DNA of 64,000 bases from Myceligenerans salitolerans (lineage in GTDB: Bacteria; Actinomycetota; Actinomycetes; Actinomycetales; Cellulomonadaceae), in contig NZ_JAFMPK010000005.1 of the NCBI RefSeq assembly GCF_017349295.1, positions 17,318 to 81,317 of the forward strand, written 5' to 3'. The translations under genes and the position numbers were made by a program. Under the pieces are notes generated by a model. That model saw only the letters and a list, made by a program, of their open reading frames with translations. It was not told the origin of the DNA and made no database searches. Of this stretch, positions 43,559-52,096 are shown in pieces. How positions within the stretch are numbered: the first letter of the stretch is position 1; the number at the start of each line of letters is the position of its first letter.

Positions 43559-44905
43559 ATGGACCCGGCAGGGGCAACACCGCGCGACGGCGCGGCCGAC
43601 GACGTTCCCATCTCCCTCCCGCCGGAACCACCCGAGGTCCTGACCGTCCTCCTCGTGGAGGACGACGACGCGGACGCGCTTCTGGTGACGGACCTGCTCT
43701 CCCGTGCGGGTGTGCGGGCCGACATGCACCGGGCACGGCGGGTCACCGAGGCGCTGGCGATCCTGGACGACGTCCGCGTCGACTGCCTGCTGCTGGACCT
43801 GGGCCTGCCCGACGCCGTCGGCCTCGGCGCGCTGGAACGCGTCGTCGCGCACGTGGACGGCCTGCCCGACCCGCCGGCCGTCGTCGTCCTGACCGGCGAC
43901 GCCGCCGCGGGCGCCGGTGCCAAGGCCGTCGCGGTCGGGGCGGACGACTATCTCGTCAAGGGCGAGGTCGACGGCGACCGCCTCGCCCGGGCCCTGCGCT
44001 ACGCCACGCTCCGGCGGCGCTCGGCGGTCCAGCAGCTCGCGCTCTACCGCAGCGAGGTGCGCGCCGCCGAGACGATGCGCCTCGAGCGCGCCCTCCTGCC
44101 CGAGGCGGTCGTCCGGGACGAGCGCATCTCCCTCATGGTCGGATATCTCCCGGGAGGGAACGGGCTGCTCGGGGGCGACTTCTTCGACGCCGTCGAGCGG
44201 CCCGACGGGTCACTCATGATCGTCGTCGGCGACGTGGCCGGGCACGGTCCGGACGAGGCGGCGCTCGGCGCCGCGATGCGCACCGCGTGGCGGACCCTCG
44301 TCCTGTCGGGCACGCACCCCGGCGACATCCTGCCTCTCATGGAACGGGTGCTCCTGCCCGAGCGGCAGGGCCCGGAGGTCTTCGTCACGTTGTGCCAGGT
44401 CGTCGTGACGGCGGACCGTGCCGCCATGGACGTGTACCTCGCGGGGCATCCGCTGCCGCTGCTCGTGACGCGCACCGACCACGGCCCGCGATGCACCGAG
44501 CTGACCGATGCCGGACGCGGACGTGCGCTCGGGATCCCGGCGTCCGGTTCCTGGGAGGCGTCGCGCGTCGCGCTCCCCGGGTCGTGGACCGTCGTGCTCT
44601 TCACCGACGGCCTCGTCGAGGCCAAGGTCACCGTCGACGACGACGGCTCGCCCACCGTTCCCGACGCCCGCGGTCGCATGCCACGGCTCGGCGTGGACGG
44701 GCTGCGCGCCGTGGTGGCCGCCGAGCTCGCCCGCGGCAGCCACGACGTCGTCCCGCGCGTGCTGCGTCGCGTGCGGACCCTGCACGGCGGCCCGCTGGCC
44801 GACGACGCCGCCCTCCTGCTCGCCGGGTGGGACGCCGACGGCGACGCGGGCCCCGCCGAGCGCACGTCCACGCTGGCGGACTCCACCGAATGGGATCGCG
44901 CATGA
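43559..44905 (+). CDS. Response regulator fused to PP2C/SpoIIE-type serine phosphatase
   Basis: 448 residues, RsbU-like output protein. Receiver domain (28-150) with acidic pocket VEDDDAD, phospho-acceptor Asp80 (LLLDLGLPD) and Lys in DDYLVKGE. A helix (155-185, TLRRRSAVQQLALYRSEVRA) links it to the PPM/SpoIIE phosphatase (190-430) with metal ligands in GGDFFDA, VGDVAGHGPDEAAL and the terminal DDAALLLAGW; VLFTDGLVEAK is typical. The stop overlaps the kinase ATG by four bases. Such enzymes dephosphorylate anti-anti-sigma factors, but none is encoded nearby. Confidence 0.92.
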   Translation: MDPAGATPRDGAADDVPISLPPEPPEVLTVLLVEDDDADALLVTDLLSRAGVRADMHRARRVTEALAILDDVRVDCLLLDLGLPDAVGLGALERVVAHVDGLPDPPAVVVLTGDAAAGAGAKAVAVGADDYLVKGEVDGDRLARALRYATLRRRSAVQQLALYRSEVRAAETMRLERALLPEAVVRDERISLMVGYLPGGNGLLGGDFFDAVERPDGSLMIVVGDVAGHGPDEAALGAAMRTAWRTLVLSGTHPGDILPLMERVLLPERQGPEVFVTLCQVVVTADRAAMDVYLAGHPLPLLVTRTDHGPRCTELTDAGRGRALGIPASGSWEASRVALPGSWTVVLFTDGLVEAKVTVDDDGSPTVPDARGRMPRLGVDGLRAVVAAELARGSHDVVPRVLRRVRTLHGGPLADDAALLLAGWDADGDAGPAERTSTLADSTEWDRA

Positions 44906-46584
44906 CCGTCCTGCCGGAGCCCTGGGAGAGGCCCCTGGCCCAGGTGTCGATGCGGCGAAGGCTGGCGCGGCTGCAGGGCTCCGTGGCGACCGCCATCGTG
45001 CTCGCGCTGATCGTCGCCCTGCTGGCCTGGTCCCAGGCGGCACAGGCGAGCAAGCTGGTCGAGGGCGCCTACTTCGACGCGCTCGCCGACGGCGACCAGG
45101 CGCGGCTGGCGCTCGTGGACGCCGAACCCTCGGTGCGCTCCTACTACGCCACGTGCAGCCCCGCGGTCCTGCAGCCCTACCGCCGGATCGCCGCCGATCC
45201 GGGGCTCGTCGGCCTCGACATCGACCAGCGGATCCTGGACGCCCGTCCCGAGGTGGACAGGGCCCGGCAGCGCGCCGCGGAGTCCACGGACGCCTGGCTC
45301 GAGGACTTCGCCCGCCCCACCGTCGCGGCGATCGACGAGGCGCGCGTCGCCGCCCTCGCCGGCCGGTCCGACAGCGACGAGGCGCGCGAGGAGTGCGTCG
45401 AGGAGGCAGAGCGGACGGTGCCGTCGGTCGGGGACGGCCTGGCGAGCATCGCGCGGGCGCGGGACGACGTGGGCGACTACCTGGAGGTCCTGAACGACGC
45501 GCGGGCCGCCACGCTCGCCGAACGGCAGTCCTGGGACGCGGTGCTGGTCGGCGCGATCGTCACCCTGGCCCTGGTCGTCGTCCTCCTGGGAACGCTGATG
45601 TGGCTGGCCCTCGAGACGTGGGTGATCAAGCCGGCCTCCACCCTCACCCGTGCGGTACGCACGGTGGCCGCCGGGTCGATCGAGACGGAGATCAGGCCGG
45701 TGGGGGCCGGCGAGATCATGTCGCTCTCGCTGCACGTCGAGGGCATGCGGCGTGAGCTGCTCCATCACATGGAGGACATGCGCCTGGCGCAGCAGGAGGT
45801 CGAGAACGCCCACGTGATGCTCACGGACCAGGCGCGAGAGCTCGAGCGCAGCAACCGCGACCTCGAGCACTTCGCCTACGTGGCCTCGCACGACCTCCAG
45901 GAGCCGCTGCGCAAGGTGGCGGGCTTCAGCCAGATGCTCCAGCAGCGCTACGGCGACTCCCTCGACGACAAGGCCCACCAGTACATCGAGTTCGCCGTGG
46001 ACGGCGCCAAGCGGATGCAGGAACTCATCAAGGACCTCCTGAGCTTCTCCCGCGTGGGCCGGTCGGGGGAGGAGCATGCCTCCGTCGACCTCGACGAGGT
46101 GCTCGGCCAGGTCGAGAGCGACCTGTCGGAGCTGATCGCGGAGGCCGGCGCGACGATCACGCACGACCCGCTGCCGACGGTGCGCGGCGAGCCGCGCCTG
46201 CTGCACCAGGTGCTGGCGAACCTGCTGTCGAACGCGCTGAAGTTCCGTGAGCCGGAGCGGGACCCGACCGTGCACATCGAGGTGCGATCGATGCGGACGG
46301 CGTGGGAGATCTCGGTCGTCGACAACGGGATCGGCATCGAGTCCCAGTACGCGGACCGCGTGTTCGTGATCTTCCAGCGGCTGCACCCGAGGGGCGAGTA
46401 CTCGGGCACGGGCATCGGCCTGGCGCTCGTCAAGCGCATCGTGGAGCACCACGGGGGCCACATCTGGATCGAGCCGACCGAGGGCGGCGGTACCACCGTC
46501 CGGTTCACCCTGGCCAGGACCGTGACCGCGGCCGGAGGACGGCGCACGTCGACCGAACGCGCGCAGTCCACTACTCTCGGATGA
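44902..46584 (+). CDS. Membrane sensor histidine kinase, Cph1-like core
   Basis: 560 residues. Two membrane helices (about 31-50 and 213-238) enclose an extracytoplasmic helical sensor of about 160 residues (CHASE3-like in size). HAMP domain about 239-292, coiled coil (ELERSNRDLEHF), HisKA with His330 in YVASHDLQEPLRK, and HATPase with NLLSNALKF (N box), DNGIGIESQYADRVF (G1), GTGIGLALVKRIVEHHGG (G2). The kinase core is of the cyanobacterial phytochrome type, whose usual partner is an Rcp1-like receiver, found next. ATG overlaps the phosphatase stop (ATGA). Confidence 0.92.
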   Translation: MTVLPEPWERPLAQVSMRRRLARLQGSVATAIVLALIVALLAWSQAAQASKLVEGAYFDALADGDQARLALVDAEPSVRSYYATCSPAVLQPYRRIAADPGLVGLDIDQRILDARPEVDRARQRAAESTDAWLEDFARPTVAAIDEARVAALAGRSDSDEAREECVEEAERTVPSVGDGLASIARARDDVGDYLEVLNDARAATLAERQSWDAVLVGAIVTLALVVVLLGTLMWLALETWVIKPASTLTRAVRTVAAGSIETEIRPVGAGEIMSLSLHVEGMRRELLHHMEDMRLAQQEVENAHVMLTDQARELERSNRDLEHFAYVASHDLQEPLRKVAGFSQMLQQRYGDSLDDKAHQYIEFAVDGAKRMQELIKDLLSFSRVGRSGEEHASVDLDEVLGQVESDLSELIAEAGATITHDPLPTVRGEPRLLHQVLANLLSNALKFREPERDPTVHIEVRSMRTAWEISVVDNGIGIESQYADRVFVIFQRLHPRGEYSGTGIGLALVKRIVEHHGGHIWIEPTEGGGTTVRFTLARTVTAAGGRRTSTERAQSTTLG

Positions 46585-46648
46585 GTCGACCCGTCACGAG
46601 GACGGACGGGTGCCGTGACACGAGTGTGCCGTCCGGGGAGGACCTCAG

Positions 46649-47086
46649 GTGGAAGACCGCAGGCCGATCGAGATCCTCCTGGTCGAGGACGACCCCGGTG
46701 ACGTCCTCATGACGCAGGAGGCGTTCGCGGAGCACAAGACCCCGGTGAACGTGTCGGTGGCGGGCGACGGCGTGGCCGCGCTCCAGTTCCTGCGCAAGCA
46801 GGGTGAGTGGGCCGATGCCCCGGAACCCGACCTGGTGCTGCTGGATCTCAACCTCCCCCGCATGGACGGTATGGAGGTCCTCGCGGTCGTGAAGAACGAC
46901 CCGATGCTGCGGCACATCCCCATCGTGGTGCTGACCACGTCGGACGCGCAGGAGGACGTCGTGGGGTCGTACTCGCTGCACGCGAACGCGTACGTGACCA
47001 AGCCGGTGGACTTCGACAAGTTCCAGGCCGTCGTGCGGCAGATCGACGAGTTCTTCGTCTCCACGGTGCTGCGTCCCGGGCACTAG
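46649..47086 (+). CDS. Single-domain response regulator, Rcp1-like
   Basis: 145 residues, a receiver only: acidic pair in VEDDPGD (Asp14/15), phospho-acceptor Asp66 (LVLLDLNLPRMDG), Lys118 in YVTKPVDF. EILLVEDDPGDVLMTQEAF matches the Rcp1 group that partners Cph1-like kinases. GTG preceded by GGGGAGG. It lies 64 bases after the kinase and probably in the same operon, so the kinase may phosphorylate both this protein and the receiver-phosphatase. Confidence 0.92.
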   Translation: MEDRRPIEILLVEDDPGDVLMTQEAFAEHKTPVNVSVAGDGVAALQFLRKQGEWADAPEPDLVLLDLNLPRMDGMEVLAVVKNDPMLRHIPIVVLTTSDAQEDVVGSYSLHANAYVTKPVDFDKFQAVVRQIDEFFVSTVLRPGH

Positions 47087-47171
47087 GCACCGGCCGCGGG
47101 AAGTTCCGTGCCCGTGCCGTTGTTGTCATGTTCGCACCAGGGACCGTCGAGAAGGATACGAGGAAGAGAAC

Positions 47172-48185
47172 GTGCTGGATCCCCAGGACATCTACGAGGT
47201 TGACGAGGCCGCCGTGGCGCGGACCCTGGGCGCGCACGCCCCCGGTGACGAGCGCCTGCCCGGCGACGACGTGGCCGGTGCCGCTCCCGGCTCCGAGGTG
47301 GTGGAACGGCGCGGGGTCGCGCGGCGGGGCGAGGGCCCGGTCATGGTGCACTCGATGCGCGGTTTCGTGGACGCGGGCGCGGCGGGGGAGATCGCCGTCG
47401 AGCACCTCGTCGGCGAGCTCACCACCGAGCGCCTCGTCACGTTCGACATCGACCAGCTGCTCGACTACCGCAGCAAGCGCGGCACGATGACGTTCGACAG
47501 CGACCGCTGGGTCGGGTACGACGCCCCCGAGCTGGCGATCGACCACGTGACCGACAAGGAGGGGACCGGCTTCCTGCTGCTGCACGGTGCCGAGCCGGAC
47601 CTCCAGTGGGAGCGGGTCGTCGCCGCCGTGGAGCAGCTGGTGCGCCGGTTCGACGTCAGCCTGGCCGTCGGCGTGCACGGGATCCCCATGGGCGTACCGC
47701 ACACCCGTCCGATGTCACTGACCGCGCACGCGACGAGGTCCGGGCTGATCGAGGACTACACGTCGTGGTTCGGGTCGGTGAAGGTGCCGGGTTCGCTGGC
47801 GGCCCTGCTCGAGCTGCGGCTCGGCGAGGCCGGGCACGACGCGCTCGGCTTCACGATGCACGTCCCGCACTACCTGGCGCAGTCGCACTACCCGCCGGCC
47901 GCGGTGGTGGCGCTGCAGCACATCGAGCGGACCACGGGCCTGGCCCTGGGCATCGGTGCTCTCGACGCCGCGGCGGTCGACGCGCGGATCGAGGTGGAGC
48001 AGCAGGTGGCCGAGTCCGGCGAGATCGCTGCCGTGGTCAGTGCGCTCGAGGAGCAGTACGACGCTTTCTCCCGGTCGATCGGCCGCCCGAACCTGCTCGC
48101 CGAGTCCGCGCCGCTGCCCACTGCCGACGAGCTCGGCGCGGAGTTCGAGCGCTTCCTGGCGCAGCAGGACGGGTCCGGCGACTAG
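47172..48185 (+). CDS. PAC2-family protein
   Basis: 337 residues. PAC2 (proteasome assembly chaperone 2-like) fold: VMVHSMRGFVDAGAAGEIAVEHL, then ERLVTFDIDQLLDYRSKRG, LAVGVHGIPMGVPHTRPMSLTAHAT, and HVPHYLAQSHYPPAAVVAL. N-terminal 55 residues variable. Actinobacterial PAC2 proteins are widespread; their link to a proteasome is not shown and no proteasome genes are in the window. GTG start 47172. It stands 85 bases after the response regulator and may be a separate unit. Confidence 0.9.
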   Translation: MLDPQDIYEVDEAAVARTLGAHAPGDERLPGDDVAGAAPGSEVVERRGVARRGEGPVMVHSMRGFVDAGAAGEIAVEHLVGELTTERLVTFDIDQLLDYRSKRGTMTFDSDRWVGYDAPELAIDHVTDKEGTGFLLLHGAEPDLQWERVVAAVEQLVRRFDVSLAVGVHGIPMGVPHTRPMSLTAHATRSGLIEDYTSWFGSVKVPGSLAALLELRLGEAGHDALGFTMHVPHYLAQSHYPPAAVVALQHIERTTGLALGIGALDAAAVDARIEVEQQVAESGEIAAVVSALEEQYDAFSRSIGRPNLLAESAPLPTADELGAEFERFLAQQDGSGD

Positions 48186-48382
48186 CCGTTCCTTCGTGCC
48201 GAATCTTCCCGACACAGTGGGAATATCCGTTATCCGTGGCGGTGAGCAGTGGTCCGTGCCACACTGGCGCACGCCGCACTGCGAGCTGCCGGCGCCACAC
48301 CCCGCGGGTCGTGGATCCCAGGCGAGCCGCGGCACGGTGCGGGCACTCGGCTCGCACGACGTGACGGAAGGTCGAAAGACGC

Positions 48383-48586
48383 ATGGCGCAGGGTTCTGTG
48401 AAGTGGTTCAACGCGGAGAAGGGGTACGGGTTCATCGCCCAGGACGGCGGCGGTGCCGACGTCTTCGTGCACTACTCCGCGATCGAGACGCAGGGTTACA
48501 AGTCGCTCGAGGAGGCCCAGCGGGTCGAGTTCGAGATCACGCAGGGCCCGAAGGGGCCGCAGGCGGAGCAGGTCGTCCCGCTCTGA
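48383..48586 (+). CDS. cspA: Cold shock protein
   Basis: 67-residue OB-fold nucleic-acid chaperone. RNP1 motif KGYGFI and RNP2 motif VFVHYS are intact, with N-terminal [11 protein letters not shown]. Length and sequence are those of actinobacterial CspA. The 197 bases upstream contain no gene and would give a long leader, as usual for cold shock mRNAs; a promoter near GGAATATCCGTTAT (48220s) is possible. A perfect hairpin terminator follows. Confidence 0.96.
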   Translation: MAQGSVKWFNAEKGYGFIAQDGGGADVFVHYSAIETQGYKSLEEAQRVEFEITQGPKGPQAEQVVPL

Positions 48587-48678
48587 CGCCGGCGAAGGGC
48601 GCGGTGCCGCGTGGGAACCGGGCAACCGGCGTCCTGCCCGGAGCCGGATCCCCGACGCCGTCGCTCCGGCGCTGACCA

Positions 48679-48708
48679 GGGCCGTATCCCGCACACGGGA
48701 TACGGCCC
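48679..48708. terminator. Bidirectional terminator between cspA and the spermidine-synthase-like gene
   Basis: Perfect 13-base-pair stem GGGCCGTATCCCG (48679-48691)/CGGGATACGGCCC (48696-48708), loop CACA. Confidence 0.8.
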
Positions 48709-48742
48709 CGGTCGTGTACGGGGTGGAACGGGCCCCTCGCCC

Positions 48743-49648
48743 TCAGCCCGGTGCGGTGGTGGCCGGTTCCGGCGCCGTCTCCAGGGCTACCGCGGTACCG
48801 GCGAAGCGTGTGGCGTCCTCGCCGGCGAGCAGCGTGGCCGGTACGGCGAGCGTGCGCAACGCCCGCCCGAGGGCGGGCACCCGCAGGTCCGTGTGATCTG
48901 TCCCGTCCCGGACCGCCACGAGTACCACGTTGCCGTACCTGCGACCCTTGAGGATCGCGGGTTCCGCGATCGCCGCCAGCCGTCCGGAGGGCGCCGCCGA
49001 GGGGCCGAAGGCCTCGGCGAGGCTCGCGAGCTCCCGGCGCGCGACGGTCAGCGGCGGCCGGTCCGCGCAGTTGAGGAGCAGCACACCGCCGGGTCGCAGC
49101 GCGCGTCGGGCGGCGCGCGCGAACCGGGTGCCGACAAGGTGGCCCGGGGTCAGGTCACCGGCGAAGACGTCCCTGATCACGATGTCGAAGGAGTCCGGGC
49201 GAACCCCCGCCAGGGCGCGGCCCGCGTCGTCGGCGCGCAGGCGCAGCAGGGGTGAGCGGGGGAGGGCGAACCACTCGCGCACGAGCTCGACGAGGCGGGC
49301 GTCGAGGTCGACACCGAGCTGCCGGGAGTCCGGCCGCTCGTGCTCGACGTACCGGGCGAGCGCGCTGCCGGCGGCGCCGAGATGGAGGGCGCGCAGCGGC
49401 CCGGCCGGCAGGACGTCGATGACGGCGGCCATCTGCTGCATGTACTCGAAGTCGAGGAATCCCGGGTCCGACAGGTCGAGGCCCGAGCTCGGGACGCCGT
49501 TGACGTAGAGCGTCACCCGGTCCGGACGATCCGGGTCACGGGCCACCTCGGCGGTCCCCGTGCTGATCGGGACCGGTCCGGCGGGGAATGTCGGTGTCCC
49601 GTTGTTGGATGGGGTGCGTCGGGTGGGGCGGGACGTACGACGGGCCAT
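48743..49648 (-). CDS. Spermidine synthase-like methyltransferase-fold protein
   Basis: 301 residues. Spermidine-synthase fold: VTLYVNGVPSSGLDLSDPGF, DFEYMQQMAAVIDVLP, ALHLGAAGSALARYVEH (cofactor loop), GVDLDARLVELVREWF, DIVIRDVFAGDLTPGHL. The usual catalytic Asp pair is only partly kept (IRDVF replaces IxDxxDP), so true polyamine synthesis is doubtful. Many actinobacteria carry such stand-alone relatives of unknown activity. ATG 49648, divergent from the SOS-controlled HEPN-dinB operon. Confidence 0.8.
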   Translation of the reverse strand: MARRTSRPTRRTPSNNGTPTFPAGPVPISTGTAEVARDPDRPDRVTLYVNGVPSSGLDLSDPGFLDFEYMQQMAAVIDVLPAGPLRALHLGAAGSALARYVEHERPDSRQLGVDLDARLVELVREWFALPRSPLLRLRADDAGRALAGVRPDSFDIVIRDVFAGDLTPGHLVGTRFARAARRALRPGGVLLLNCADRPPLTVARRELASLAEAFGPSAAPSGRLAAIAEPAILKGRRYGNVVLVAVRDGTDHTDLRVPALGRALRTLAVPATLLAGEDATRFAGTAVALETAPEPATTAPG

Positions 49649-49678
49649 GGGTCCAGTGTCTCGCGCCGACCGTACGGA

Positions 49679-49707
49679 TTGACACGTTCGAACTCATGTT
49701 CGACACT
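49679..49707 (+). promoter_or_regulatory. Promoter with perfect LexA box, HEPN-dinB operon
   Basis: TTGACA (49679-49684) with GACACT (49702-49707) at 17 bases. Between them TCGAAC-TCAT-GTTCGA (49688-49703) is a 12-of-12 match to the SOS box. LexA binding would fully block the promoter. Confidence 0.9.
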
Positions 49708-49737
49708 GATGGCTGAGGAACCGGATCGGAGGGCACC

Positions 49738-50214
49738 ATGGGCATGACCCAGGGCAGGGGATCGGATGTCGTCGCGGCGAGCACGCGGGTACCGCGGCCC
49801 GTGCCTCCAGGCGTCCGCGCGCTGTTGCGCCGGGCGGACGCGGAGCTGGCGCAGGCGCACGCCGCGCCGTCTCCGGAGGATCGCTTCCGCCACGCCCATC
49901 TCGCGGCCATCCGCGCGGCCGCCGCGGTCCTGGCGCTGCGCGGCCGGCCCTCGGCGCGATCCGGGGCGCGGACGGTCTGGGACATGCTCGTGCGAGTCGA
50001 GCCGGACCTGGCGCCCTGGTCGGGGTACTTCGCCTCCGGCGCACCGCTGCGCGCCGCGGTCGACGCCGGCCGTACGGGTGAGGTGGACGCCACGCGGGCG
50101 GACGAGATCCTCGCGTGCGCGGAGGACTTCCGCGACGAGGTCGCGATGCTGGCGGACCCGGACGCGACGTTCGCCCACCGCCCGCACCTGCGCCTCGTGC
50201 CGGAGGTCTCATGA
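49738..50214 (+). CDS. SAV_6107-type HEPN-domain protein
   Basis: 158 residues, all-helical. Pattern GVRALLRRADAELAQAHAA, RFRHAHLAAIRAAAAVLALR, VWDMLVRVEPDLAPWSGYF and the C-terminal FAHRPHLRLV fit the SAV_6107-like HEPN family. HEPN proteins are often RNases or nucleic-acid-associated, but the RxxxxH motif of active HEPN RNases is not evident in the usual place (the closest is RFRHAH), so activity is uncertain. ATG 49738, 24 bases after the predicted transcript start under a perfect LexA box; dinB follows after 25 bases. It should be made during the SOS response together with DNA polymerase IV. Confidence 0.85.
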   Translation: MGMTQGRGSDVVAASTRVPRPVPPGVRALLRRADAELAQAHAAPSPEDRFRHAHLAAIRAAAAVLALRGRPSARSGARTVWDMLVRVEPDLAPWSGYFASGAPLRAAVDAGRTGEVDATRADEILACAEDFRDEVAMLADPDATFAHRPHLRLVPEVS

Positions 50215-50239
50215 CCGCGGGCCTGCGGGGTACCGGGGC

Positions 50240-51454
50240 ATGAGCCGCGCTCCGAGATCCGTGGCCGCACGGCGGGACTGGGGTTCCGACGAGTCCGGCT
50301 GCACGGTCATGCACGTCGACATGGACGCGTTCTTCGCCTCGTGCGAGATCGCCCGTCGCCCCGAACTGCGTGGCAAGGCGGTGATCGTCGGCGGACGGGA
50401 GCGGGGCGTCGTGGCGGCGGCGACGTACGAGGCGCGCGCCTACGGGGTGAAATCGGCCATGTCGATGACCCGCGCGCGCCTGCTGTGTCCGCAGGCGGTC
50501 GTGATCACGCCGGACTTCCGGCTCTACTCCGAGGTCTCACGCGGGGTGATGGAGATCCTGGGCGAGGTCACCCCGCTCGTCGAGAAGGTCAGTGTGGACG
50601 AGGCGTTCCTCGACGTGGCCGGCGCGCGGAGACGGCTGGGCGAGCCCACCCGGATCGGCGCGGCGGTCCGTGAGCGGATCCGGTCGGCGTACGGGGTGAC
50701 GGCATCGGTCGGGATCGCACGGAACAAGTTCGTGGCCAAGCTCGCCTCGACGCACGCCAAGCCCGACGGGCTGCTGCTGGTCCCGGACGCCGCGACCGTC
50801 GAGTTCCTGCACTGCCTGCCGGTGGGTGCGCTGTGGGGCGTCGGGGAGAAGACGGAGAGGACCCTTGCGGCGTGGGGCATCACCACGGTGGCCGAGCTGG
50901 CGCACACCGATCTGCCCAGCCTGCAGACCGCCGTCGGGCGGGTGAGCGGGGCGCACCTGCACGATCTCGCCTGGGGCCGCGACCCGCGGCCCGTGATGCC
51001 CGGCCGGGAGGAGCACAGCGTCGGCGCGGAGACGACGTTCGGCGTCGACGTGCACGACGAGGACGTGCTCGTGCGGCGCATCCGGGAACTCGCGGATCGT
51101 GTCGCGGCCCGCATGCGGGAGCAGGGAGTGGTCGCCCGCACGGTGTCGGTGAAGGTGCGTACCAGCGACTTCGTCACCGTCACGCGTTCACGGACCCTCG
51201 ACGGGCCGACCGACGTGGCCCGGGAGATCTATCTCGTGGCACGTCAGCTCGTCGCGTCGGTGGACCGGCGCGGGCTGCCGGTGCGCCTGGTGGGCGTACG
51301 AGGCGAGCGCGTTCTCGAACGCGAGGGTCTCGCCGCCCAGCCGACGCTGGAGGAGGCTGCGGACCCTCGATCGGGCGCCCAGCGCGATGTCGAGGTCGCG
51401 CTCGACGCCGTGCGGCGGAAGTTCGGCCGGTCCGTCATCGACCTGGGAGCATGA
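50240..51454 (+). CDS. dinB: DNA polymerase IV (Y-family translesion polymerase)
   Basis: 404 residues. Palm catalytic residues Asp27 and Asp29 (HVDMDAFFASCE), Asp120-Glu121 (VSVDEAFLDV). YEARAYGVKSAMSMTRA, GIARNKFVAKLASTHAKPDG and the little-finger domain (about 250-360) are intact. I see no canonical C-terminal beta-clamp motif of the QLxLF form; the chain ends in RRKFGRSVIDLGA. Second gene of the SOS operon begun by the HEPN protein; ATG 50240 is 25 bases after its stop. DUF3040 follows, as in many actinobacteria. Confidence 0.95.
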   Translation: MSRAPRSVAARRDWGSDESGCTVMHVDMDAFFASCEIARRPELRGKAVIVGGRERGVVAAATYEARAYGVKSAMSMTRARLLCPQAVVITPDFRLYSEVSRGVMEILGEVTPLVEKVSVDEAFLDVAGARRRLGEPTRIGAAVRERIRSAYGVTASVGIARNKFVAKLASTHAKPDGLLLVPDAATVEFLHCLPVGALWGVGEKTERTLAAWGITTVAELAHTDLPSLQTAVGRVSGAHLHDLAWGRDPRPVMPGREEHSVGAETTFGVDVHDEDVLVRRIRELADRVAARMREQGVVARTVSVKVRTSDFVTVTRSRTLDGPTDVAREIYLVARQLVASVDRRGLPVRLVGVRGERVLEREGLAAQPTLEEAADPRSGAQRDVEVALDAVRRKFGRSVIDLGA

Positions 51455-51572
51455 CGGCCACGCAGGTCGTCGGCGCCGGTTACCGCTTCGTCCGGGATGT
51501 CGACTACCGTACGGGGCGCGACCGGCTTATCCTGAGAGGGTCACCGTAACTTTGCGAGATCTGGGGGTCTCG

Positions 51573-51980
51573 ATGCCGCTTTCCGAGTACGAGCAGCGAG
51601 TGCTGGAGCAGATGGAGCGCGCCCTCACCTCCGACGACCCGCGTCTCGCGAACACGTTGCAGTCCTCCGGTCGCAGATCCGTCCTGCGGTACGTGCTGGC
51701 CGGCGTCGCCGTCGTCGTCGGCCTGCTTCTGCTGGTGGTGGGCGTCGCGTCGTCCAGCACCTGGATCGGCGTGGTGGGGTTCGTCCTGATGTTCGCGGGT
51801 GTCGTGTTCGCCGTCGCGGCGCCGCGACGGAAGTCGGGTCCGGCGGGAGTCGTGGACGGCGAGGGCAATGTCACACCGCCCAAGCCCGGGAAGACCAAGG
51901 ACGGGTCGTCCGGCGGTTGGTCGGGCTTCCTGTCGAGGATGGAAGAACGCTGGGACCGTCGTCGGGACCAGGGTCGCTGA
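51573..51980 (+). CDS. DUF3040 membrane protein
   Basis: 135 residues. N-terminal MPLSEYEQRVLEQMERALTS is the DUF3040 signature. Two membrane helices follow (about 38-58 and 63-84), then a hydrophilic tail with KPGKTKDGSSGGWSGF. Unknown function; the gene is found beside dinB and the division cluster in many actinobacteria. ATG preceded by GGGGGT. Ends at a strong hairpin. The 118 bases from dinB hold no gene. Confidence 0.9.
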   Translation: MPLSEYEQRVLEQMERALTSDDPRLANTLQSSGRRSVLRYVLAGVAVVVGLLLLVVGVASSSTWIGVVGFVLMFAGVVFAVAAPRRKSGPAGVVDGEGNVTPPKPGKTKDGSSGGWSGFLSRMEERWDRRRDQGR

Positions 51981-52022
51981 CCCAGTTCCCGCCGCACGGG
52001 TCCGTCGGCACGAACGAGCGGC

Positions 52023-52054
52023 GAGGGCCGCCCCGGAACCCCGGGGCGGCCCTC
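52023..52054. terminator. Bidirectional terminator between DUF3040 and tgpA
   Basis: Perfect 14-base-pair stem GAGGGCCGCCCCGG (52023-52036)/CCGGGGCGGCCCTC (52041-52054), AACC loop, followed by TCGTCT on the plus strand. Confidence 0.8.
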
Positions 52055-52096
52055 TCGTCTCCGCCGGGCCGACCCGTCCCGTTCGGCCCGGCGGGC

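Noticed and set aside
44044..46461. Minus-strand open frame across the kinase and phosphatase genes
   Set aside because: It crosses a four-base gene overlap on the real strand and has no recognisable domain.
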